A stretch of DNA of 64,000 bases from Agelas oroides (Eukaryota > Porifera > Demospongiae > Agelasida > Agelasidae): NCBI GenBank assembly GCA_949130485.1, contig OX422202.1, positions 2,161,872 to 2,225,871 on the forward strand, written 5' to 3'. Positions 1 through 14,200 of this stretch are shown piece after piece. The position numbers were made by a program, and so were the translations under genes. Below the pieces are notes generated by a model. It was not told the DNA's origin. It did no database searches and saw only the letters and a program-made list of their open reading frames with translations. The first letter of the stretch is position 1. The number at the start of each line of letters is the position of its first letter.

Positions 1-3969
<3,969 letters not shown>

Positions 3970-4521
3970 CCCTCAGCTGGCCTCGCTAACCAGCTAGCTG
4001 CACAGCACACCAGCCCACGCCGGCCCTTGAAAAGCAGCGATCGAGCGTAAACCAATTACATAAGGGTCAAAGGTTAAACTTCCTGCACCATTTAAAGTCA
4101 CGTGACGTTCTTGCTGATCCCACTTTCATGCGATATGCATGCCGGGCATCTAAAAGTGGCAGTGAGGGAGTTGGATATCTGTAATCGAACTCACGATTGA
4201 CCGGTAATTGCAGATAAACAGAGTTTGTGTGTCTGTGACTGCAGCCAGAAGTTGTCAGCGAAGACTTTGAAAAACAGCTCAGGGAATCCCTATAACACCG
4301 TCTACTTGTCGCTTTGTTGAGCGAGGCCTTTAGATTGGTTCTGAATATTAGCTGATCCTGAGTGTGCTGAGGTCCTGGGCAGGAGATCAGCACGTGGGTG
4401 TGTGGCTGCAAACACAGGAACCAATCATTTCAAAGTTGTGCTAACACTGGTTATTATCACTCAAAGACATTGTATCATTCTATTTGTGGGAGTGAGAGGT
4501 AGAGGGCACAGCTGACCAAAG
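3970..4521. promoter_or_regulatory. Divergent intergenic region between the PARP4-like and PH-domain genes
   Basis: 552 bp separate the two start codons, which point away from each other. It must hold both 5' UTRs and promoters unless there are remote non-coding first exons. I see no TATA box. A bidirectional promoter is an inference from the geometry. Confidence 0.5.
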
Positions 4522-7500
4522 ATGCCTTTACGGAAGCGGTCCTACACAGCAGATCTGCTGACTCAGCAGCAGGGTGAGGTACTAAAGGTGGGGTTCCTGA
4601 GGAAGAAAGGCCATGTGAGACGAAACTGGCTGGATAGGTGGTTCGTGCTCACAACAGAGGGCATCTACTACTACAAGAACAGAACCGTGAGTTTGTGTCC
4701 CGTCAAGTCTGTTTGTGTATGACTTCCCATGTAGATAGTTTTCATGGGGCATGGCTTCACTTTCTGAGGGAAAGAATCAAGACCTGCTGTCAGTACAGCT
4801 GTGTGCGAAATGTAGTTACATTGTATCCTAACATCAGTGCCTCAAAGACAAAAAGAAGCTGCTTTTTCTCAAGGCGAAAGGTCCACTATGCAACTGCCTC
4901 TTGATTGCTGGTATCACTTGTACACTAGCAATTTACTGTTTTCCTTCATATTCTGAAAGGTGGTAATGTTACATGAAAAGGGCGAATTGCATTTACATCC
5001 TATAAGGCTAGGCAAACTAGATTTATTGTTTTGCATCAGCCACTTACTCAATTTGCGTGCAGGCGGTCATTATTCATTACTAGCATATCGTATACACATG
5101 TACACTCGGCAAATCTACAGCACTACGGCCATTAAAAGTGGGTGTGTCATTGCTTGGAAGGCGATAATGACAGTTGAGGTGGCAGGTCTCAGAAGAAGCG
5201 GGTGCTGATGTGAAACAATACATCTAGTTTGCCTGGCCTAATGCCACCCAGTGTGGGAGGAGGGAGAAGGTATCGTGGTAGCTACTGTTTGTGCATGTGT
5301 GAACTGATTTAATGGAATATTATATCAGTGTGACAAGCCGTTAACTTTTACCTTTGCACTACAAGTCAGTCAATTTCTGCCATCTGAAATGCTAACCACC
5401 AACAAAAAAACTTAGCTCGTTTTGTTAACACAATTGTTTGTTTACGCTCAACATTATAGCATTTTTCTTTGAGAAGTTCACGCCAATTGTCTTGAATAAG
5501 ACAACACAGACTGCTAAGTCAATTTTGACTTCAAACCTACCCAAACTGAATAGCTGTGTATATAGCATTTGTGGCGACTTTCTTCTGCTGTTTGTGAAAG
5601 TAATGACAATGATAAGCTAGTACAGATAGCAGAGCTCTGCGGGAAACTGTCAGTGAGTGTACAAAAGTCTCAGAGAAGCTGCCAAGGTGTCACTCACTCG
5701 GGCCAACCCCACACTACTTTTGAGCCTAGATGGGCACTGGAACTCCATTAAGGACACCCCTGGAGTTCCATTGCCCATCTAGGGTCAAAGTAGTTCATGG
5801 AGCTACCCTCATTCCCACTGTCCAGTTTTTGATCGCTTACGGTGTGCAAAAACAGAGGGGGGAAGGCTCACCCCCCAACTGAAGGACCATGTTTCATGCG
5901 CACAATGTTCGCAAGAAAAGGCTTCAATTTTCAGTCGGGGCCCCTCCTTTTGTCTACCTGAATAGTTATCGATGTCATTCACATGATAAAAGCTTACCCC
6001 TCCATTTTTGCCTACTGTCTGTAATCAAAAACCGCATGGTGGCAAAGACCTACATGTAGGAGCAAGACTGAGAAAGATTCTCATCACCCTAGTGGAATGT
6101 TCTTTGATGCTACTGTGACATCACTGTGGACAATTGTACTCAGAAAGTGTTTACTATAGAACTATAATGTTCTTGAGGACACTACCTGTGGTCAACACTA
6201 TCACTGAAGTCATGTGACCCTCTTATGTGGTTTGGTGGACAGATGTGTCACCAGCTGTTGTACCACTGTTCATGGCAGCCACATGACCCTCCCGAGTGTG
6301 GCATGGTGGACAAATGTGTCACCTGTTGTTGTACCACTGGACCAACTGTTCGTGGCAGCCACATGACCCTCCCGAGTGTGGCATGGTGGACAAATGTGTC
6401 ACCAGTTGTATCAGCTGTTGTATCAACTGTTAATAGCAGCTCTGGGACCCTGCCATGTAGCTTCATACTACTAGAAAATGTAGAACATTGTGGGGACGAG
6501 CCTGAGCAAGCTGCTAACATGCACATGAATAGACTAAGCTTAACGCTGAAATGATGAGCTGAATCCCTAACATTTATGAGTGTCGTTTATGCACGACCCT
6601 TACCTGAAGTGATCTCAACCCAGCGTGTATAATTTTGTATGGTCTGCGAGCAGCCTGCCATTGATGTTCGGTCCGTAGCTGATGTGACAAACAAGAAACT
6701 TGAGCCGTCTCCTCTACGGTTGCCAACGCTGCACTCTGGCAGTAGCCCAGCATTGCCCTTCACCTATTGAGGCTACCTACTAAGTGCGCGTGCACAAGGA
6801 CCTTCAATTTCGGGAAATATTTAAACGCGCATTTAAAATTTATGGTATATGGCTGCAAGCAAACAAGCACGCATACACACACACATGCGCAATGCAATCT
6901 CACTAGTGTGGGGCTCGCTCAGGCTCGCCCCTATTATTGTAGTCTACTGTAACTGTGCAGTGTAAAATGCATCAAAGGAGAGCTACATGAAGAGACAGTG
7001 CTTTTGAGGAGCTTCTGCCAACCTTTTGAATAAGGCCAGCCACCTGACTGCATTCTGTACAGGAGATAGCAGTCACCCTAGCGTAGCTAATGAGGCCTGG
7101 TATTGGACAAAACGCGTCCTGCGTACCTTGTCTGCGGTGTCTTTGCACAATGTCTAGGCCTACTTTTTTTAGGGAGATCCGGTTCATTGATTGTTCGTGA
7201 AGGTAGGCAGATATGTCACAATTGGTCAAGTAGTTGCGCCACTTAGCCAATTTGTCAATGGTAGTGTAGTTTACATGTACCATGATTACATCCTCACAAC
7301 TGTGGTAGACACATACGTCACTGTCAGCTGTCACGTCACTGTCTGCTGTCACACCACTGGACCATTTAATGGTAACCATGTGACTTGATGCAATCAGTTC
7401 TTACACTAGTGTATTGTAAGACAGGAGTAGCCTTGTTCCCAGGCTCACCTGGCAGCATCTACTGAGTGAGTTTCGTCCCAAACAAACGAGAGCTGTTTGT

Positions 7501-10500
7501 GTAAATCGATTTCACCTTCACGTTGCAATAATTGCTACCTCCTGCATGTACCACTAATTACCAGCTTCCAACCTCCTCTGAGTGCTAGTGACTAGCGATG
7601 TCATATAATCTGACCATGTGACTTTGAAGGGTCATTAGCACCCTCCCACTGATGAAAACATGCTTAAATTGGTGATAATTAAGTGCATGCATGAATGGCT
7701 GAAACCAGGCCCTTTCTTCTCCTCTCTCCTGGGAACAATACTAACACAGGAGAGAATCAAAGAGTGCTCTAAAGCAGACACCATTGGTATCAGCCATCAC
7801 CACTGAGGCATCTGTAATTCAGGGGCTTCTAGTATACTTCCGGTGGGTGTGGCAACGTGTACTCAGGCTGTTGAGCATGATGAAGTCACGTTTCTGAACC
7901 TCTCAGTTGTTGTATGATGGCGAGAAAGGCTAGTACGATGATCAACAGTGCTAATATAACTAATACTCAGTCTTTGAATCCAGCAGTGGTGATGCACATG
8001 TTAGACAAGGATATTTGCGAGCGGATAGTTGGAACAATCTTTGAGTGCACGCAACTTCATCGTACTATTTGGTACCAGAGGACCTACAGAGTGTCTAGCA
8101 CTGTATGCCGTAAGAAGGTCCTCCAGATGTCTGTAAATCAGGGAGTGACTGTATGCCATAAGAAGGTCCTCCTATAAGTCAGGGAAAGATTTGTGCAGGT
8201 TTATATAGGCAAGCGTTTAGGACCATACACGTTCGTCAAGATAATTGTGAAGTCCGCAATTGAGGAAATAGGGAGCTCACTGTATTCAAACAAGCTACGA
8301 CCAGAGTAGTACTCTACACTCCATCACTGTTACAAGAGCGCATAAGAACAGGCGGCTAGAGTAAGAGCGTGTAACTCCAATAGAAGCCCGTAGTCCGGGC
8401 AAAATTATTGAACCGTACTAAATATAGAACATCCGGTCACGTGTGTGCTTAGCAACAATGCATAATGGCTTATGTCAATGCAGCGTGCGCTGGGCGTGTT
8501 ACTATTTTTATACTGGTGGTAAATTCCGCCCGGTTTCGAATTTTACGTAGTTACATGCTCTTACTCTAGCCGCCCGTTCTTATGCGCTCTTGCTGTTAAT
8601 GTGCTGATCAGCAACAGTACTAGTGTAGTGATGATAGTGTAGTGAAGATAGAAATACCTAACAGAACACAGACACTATATCAGTGTGAGAACTTGCTATT
8701 TCCCTCAGGCAGTTTGAAACTAGTCCAGTTTACTTTCATTACTCCCAGTTTGTTAAACTCAGCTAATCAAGTTCTTTCAGACATTTAGTCTCATGCCCAG
8801 ACCTTGCCCCACCTTGTTTAACACAACCAGGATGCTGGTGGAATGCAGGGCAGTGTTTAGCCTCATTCCTGCTACTACAGCATTGGTAGCTACCATGGAC
8901 TGGAAAAATTGTTACAGTTCAAAACAAATTCTTCTAAGGAGGTGCCTGGGGATAAGGCATACCACGCCTGCTCATGCTCACCCCACACTGCCCTAGCCTC
9001 ATTCCCAGGTCCGAGGCTACACACTACCCTAGCCTCATTCCCAGGCCCGAGGCTACACACTACCCTAGCCTCATTCCCAGGTCCGAGGCTACACACTACC
9101 TAGCCTCATTCCCAGGTCCGAGGCTACACACTACCTAGCCTCATTCCCAGGCCCGAGGCTACACACTGCCTAGCCTCATTCCCAGGTCCAAGGCTACACA
9201 CTACCTAGCCTCATTCCCAGGCCCGAGGCTACACACTGCCCTAGCCTCATTCCCAGGCCCGAGGCTACACACTGCCTAGCCTCATTCCCAGGTCCAAGGC
9301 TACACACTACCCTAGCCTCATTCCCAGGTCTGAGGCTACACACTACCTAGCCTCATTCCCAGGCCCGAGGCTACACACTACCTAGCCTCATTCCCAGGCC
9401 CGAGGCTACACACTACCTAGCCTCATTCCCAGGTCTGAGGCTACACACTGCCCTAGCCTCATTCCCAGGTCCAAGGCTACACACTACCTAGCCTCATTCC
9501 CAGGTCCGAGGCTACACACTACCTAGCCTCATTCCCAGGCCCGAGGCTACACACTACCTAGCCTCATTCCCAGGCCCGAGGCTACACACTACCCTAGCCT
9601 CATTCCCAGGCCCGAGGCTACACACTACCTAGCCTCATTCCCAGGTCTGAGGCTACACACTACCTAGCCTCATTCCCAGGTCCGAGGCTACACACTACCT
9701 AGCCTCATTTCCCAGACGTCTCCCGCTAAGGAGCCATTTTGCTGTTGGGTAGACACTCTACTTCTCAGCTGCTAACCGCAATGCAACGACTGATAGTAGT
9801 ACGCACAGCCTCTCAATCCTGTTATCAACAGTTGAAACTAGTCGTCGAATAAGAACATCCCAAGCATGTTCCAGAAATGATGACTGGACACCCACATTGT
9901 CAATAAGCGTTGGTTGGTGCACGGTGGGCCACACCCCGTTTGAAAGGCACGCGCGCACAGCAGAAAGGTGCGGGGTGAGCCTGGGAACAAGGCTACAACC
10001 TGGAGTGTACTAGCCTCGTACCCAGGCCGTTAATTAGGAAAAACGGCCTGGCAACTTCTCCGAGTTCAAACTGTTGACTTCCGCTGCACTGGAGTTGTCA
10101 GTACCAATCAGATTTCAGAACGCTTCACGTGACAGTTGTACAGAATTTTAATTGCGTCATAAATGCATCACAGTATTAATATACCCGTCCCGTGGTACCG
10201 CTAGCGCTTGGAATGACGCTTTTGTTCTAACTCCTTCCGTTGACTTGTGTGCAACAACTACAGTGCCTGCGGACAAAACGGATTCTTTATAAAAAAAGAC
10301 CAGTTCGAGAGTAGCAGTGTCAGGTACTAGTTTAGTACTTACTGTCAGTCGGACACATCGACATCGGTGAGCGAGAGCGAGTCTACTGCAAGCAGTTCGT
10401 CTACAGATGACAAGTAAGACAGTAACCATCCAATATAAGCCTGTAACGAGTCTACTGGCAAAAACAACGCGCTTGCACAATGGCCGACTTGCATAATGAC

Positions 10501-11179
10501 GTCACATACGAGGGCTGGGGTAAAACTTCGACGGCGTGCCATAGAGAATGTATGGGGATTTTGTATCCCACCTGATAAACACCGTTATAACTTGTGATCA
10601 ATAGTAGCTGTTGCCGCTCTTTTCGCATGCATTGACCACAGCAGAATGTTCTATCCTCCGAATAGTTCCTATGCGCTTCGGACGTTGCGCAACGTTTCGG
10701 CTAGCATGCAAAGCTACGCACACGCTCAAGAGTCTCAATTACAATTGCTACAACTGCCCTCACAGCTACCTCAAGTTAGAGTCAGCGTCAGAGATAACTT
10801 ACTTCACTTGAATAGATCCTGTAGAAGGCGCAGAACCCGCTGCCCCGCCCACATACATGCACACCTCCATGATTTAGCCATGGTTCAGCTACATTGTACC
10901 ATGTCATATTTTGGAGATATAATAAGGCTAAAATGGTAGTACGTACAGAACAACAGTATAACACTGATCATGCAAGTTCAGTTGTGCTCCTTCTTGGACA
11001 GAAGCAGCTCTTCGAGGATTGTCTCTTGGGTCTGCACACTGCACAGTTCATGGTCACCTTCATCGGCATCTAAGGAGAGCATCAATTTATGGCCCTGTGA
11101 AAGCGTATGGAGGGGAATGTGTAAATTGAACATCACTCATAGTGGTGTGTTTTACCCATGCATGCGTTCTTTTGCCCTG

Positions 11180-11210
<31 letters not shown>

Positions 11211-14200
11211 GACACTAACTACCAGAAAGACCTTGACATCTCTTGACCCTTTTGCCTCTGTCACGAATTCATATCAATCATGTGAAAATCTCCCAGGCCT
11301 TCTCTGTGCTGCAAATAATCAGAACGTTGACTTGGAGAAGGTCTGGGAACAATGCTACATGTGATACCCTGCTGCAAACCTTCAGCTACACACAGTCTCA
11401 GTAGCCTCATTCCCATGCATGCCCCACCCAGCTTTCTGTCCCTTACCACCATACAGCAAGCAACAGAAAGCCAGGTGGGGGCCTGAGAAAGAGGCTACAC
11501 AGTCTACTTTCTGGTTACTCTCTCCAAGAAAAAGTTGCATACCCACATGAAGTACAAGAGTATCCCAGCAGCTGCAACTAATTAAATCATACAAATTCAG
11601 CTGTAAATCTGGCTTATTCATGCCTTCCCACCCTCCCCATTGCACAAAACAGAAATATTGTACACAATATATACAAAAAGGTGGCTTACAAATAGTTTCA
11701 AGACAGAGGTCTTAGCCGTTTTCCAGAAATAGCATATTGGTAGACATCATGAGCTGAACCATCGGCGGCTTTCCAGTCAATTAACGCCGCGCACTGCACG
11801 CAATACGGCCATTGGACTCACTTATGAAGACACCAACTCTTTGGGTAGCAAATATTAGCGCATGGAGACGATCGCTCTTTCCGCGAAGCAAACTGATGGA
11901 TCTTCTCAACATGCGTTTGGAATTCCCCATACATTCTCTATGGCCAGCTGCTGAAGTTTTACCCCAGCCCTCGTACGTGACGTCATTATGCAAGTCGGCC
12001 ATTACGAACAGTCACGTGGCTAAGATTAAATATCACATGCATTATCCAATATTCATGGCTTGTATGGGTGCAGCTGTAATCTTTTTCACGTCACATCCGT
12101 ATACAGTTTGAACCCGGGTAAGTTGCCAGGCCGTTTTTCCTAATTAACGGCCTGGGTACGAGGCTAGGAGTGTACAAGCCGAGAGTGCATTGGTGTTTTG
12201 CTACATGTACATGTACACATGTTGATTCTCCAGTCTTGTGGTTCCAGCTGTTTATGCAGTTACAAACATGTATCTTAATTTTGTCTGTTATAGGACGCAC
12301 TTAGGACGTAAAGCGCATGCACGCTTTGTCTGCAAGAACGCATAAGAATGGGCGGCTAGAGTAAGAGCGTGTAACTCCGTAAAATTTGAAACCGGTCGGA
12401 ATTTACCGCGAGTATTAAAAATAGTAACACATACATGTATGTGCAGCTGCACGTATACATGTTGCTAAGCATAGGAGTTACACACTCTTACTCAAGCCGC
12501 CCGTTCTTATGAGCTCTTGTAGGACGTAAAGCACATGTACCCTCTGTCTGTTGTAGGACGTAAAAGCACATGTACCCTCTGTCTGTTGTAGGACGTAAAA
12601 GCACATGTACCCTCTGTCTGTTGTAGGACGTAAAGCACATGTACCCTCTGTCTGTTGTAGGACGTAAAGTACATGTACCCTCTGTCTGTTGTAGGACGTA
12701 AAGCACATGTACCCTCTGTCTGTTGTAGGACGTAAAGCACACGTACCCTCTGTCTGTTGTAGGACGTAAAGCACACGTACCCTCTGTCTGTTGTAGGACG
12801 TAAAGCACACGTACCCTCTGTCTGTTGTAGGACGTAAAGCACACGTACCCTCTGTCTGTTGTAGGACGTAAAGCACACGTACCCTCTGTCTGTTGTAGGA
12901 CGTAAAGCACACGTACCCTCTGTCTGTTGTAGGACGTAAAGCACACGTACCCTCTGTCTGTTGTAGGACGTAAAGCACACGTATCCTCTGTCTGTTGTAG
13001 GACGTAAAGCACACGTACCCTCTGTCTGTTGTAGGACGTAAAGCACACGTACCCTCTGTCTGTTGTAGGACGTAAAGCACACGTACCCTCTGTCTGTTGT
13101 AGGACGTAAAGCACACGTACCCTCTGTCTGTTGTAGGACGTAAAGCACACGTACCCTCTGTCTGTTGTAGGACGTAAAGCACACGTACCCTCTGTCTGTT
13201 GTAGGACGTAAAGCACACGTACCCTCTGTCTGTTGTAGGACGTAAAGCACACGTACCCTCTGTCTGTTGTAGGACGTAAAGCACACGTACCCTCTGTCTG
13301 TTGTAGGACGTAAAGCACACGTACCCTCTGTCTGTTGTAGGACGTAAAGCACACGTACCCTCTGTCTGTTGTAGGACGTAAAGCACACGTACCCTCTGTC
13401 TGTTGTAGGACGTAAAGCACATGTACCCTCTGTCTGTTGTAGGACGTAAAGCCAATCGGAGTCGTTCCTTTGTTTGGAAGCACAGTAAAGGAAGGTGAGT
13501 GGTGCGTGTGCATGACTGTGCATGCGTATAGATAGACCTTATGCAAAGCTATACCTGAAACAGATAGTGGACGGACATCCGATTAGCCACCATTTGAGTG
13601 GCAAGAAAAACCACGCTCAATGGAGTGTAAGATCAACAGTGAAGTTTGTGAGCTTGTAATGAACCATACAGATGAGCTTTTTTGCTTCAGTGAACTGTAG
13701 ACCTGTTGAGATCTTGTGTATTCTGGGTGGAAATGTAAACCAGTTTGGTTACTTGTGCAAAAGGAGCTGGCAAACTGCCTCGCTGTACTTAACGCTCCAT
13801 TGGGCGTGGTCTTTCTTCCCATTCGAAATGGCAGTGTAGTATCTGGATGTCCATCCACCGTTCATTAACCCTCGGCGCGCATGCGCCGTAGGGTTACAGT
13901 AGTCGTTCTGTGTGTGTGTGTGTGTGTCTGTCTGTCTGTCTGTTACCACGCTAGCAGCTACATACCTCGTTTATACGTCTCAAGTGAGGTGTCATAGGGT
14001 TGTTTATGGCGTTTTCAAGATTTTAGTCGTGTGGCTTTCGCTGAAAACGCTTCGTTCAAAAGTTCTGGCGTGATTTTCTGACCACCACTGCCTTCCTGGC
14101 TTCTTGATGATGATGACGAGCTCTCGATGGACAAGAGAGACAGACTAGTGTGTAGGGATAGCGATAGCTCCTATAACACAGCTGACTTGTCACTGATCTT

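Larger units (their letters stand above)
10011..12166. mobile_element. 2.16-kb non-autonomous DNA transposon, TAGCCTC family, 9-bp target duplication
   Basis: The left end starts TAGCCTCGTACCCAGGCCG; the right end is its inverted copy, with near-perfect terminal repeats of about 50 bp. Each terminus can itself fold (GGCCGTTAATTAGG and complement). The exact 9-bp sequence GGAGTGTAC lies immediately outside both ends (10002-10010 and 12167-12175), so this is one insertion. A second, inner inverted repeat (about 10481-10560 against 11930-12005) includes GACTTGCATAATGACGTCA. No transposase is visible. A 9-bp duplication with long inverted repeats suits Mutator-like elements, but that class assignment is inference. 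It sits in PH-gene intron 1 and carries an exon-like fragment. Confidence 0.82.

Noticed and set aside
6972..7379. 135-codon minus-strand open frame in PH-gene intron 1
   Set aside because: No recognisable domain and no splice partners; a frame of this length is expected by chance in 64 kb on six frames.
11158..11364. Plus-strand frame with a Gln run and protein-like sequence
   Set aside because: It includes the AAC microsatellite and lies in the transposon; the phase-0 reading needed for the PH gene hits a stop.
12520..13442. CRISPR-like array (about 34-bp direct repeats)
   Set aside because: The units abut with no spacers, and the DNA is animal intronic sequence.
12478..13546. Three overlapping minus-strand frames of more than 320 codons
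   Set aside because: The same peptide repeats in all three frames because the 34-bp unit is not a multiple of three. This is the signature of a minisatellite, not of a gene.
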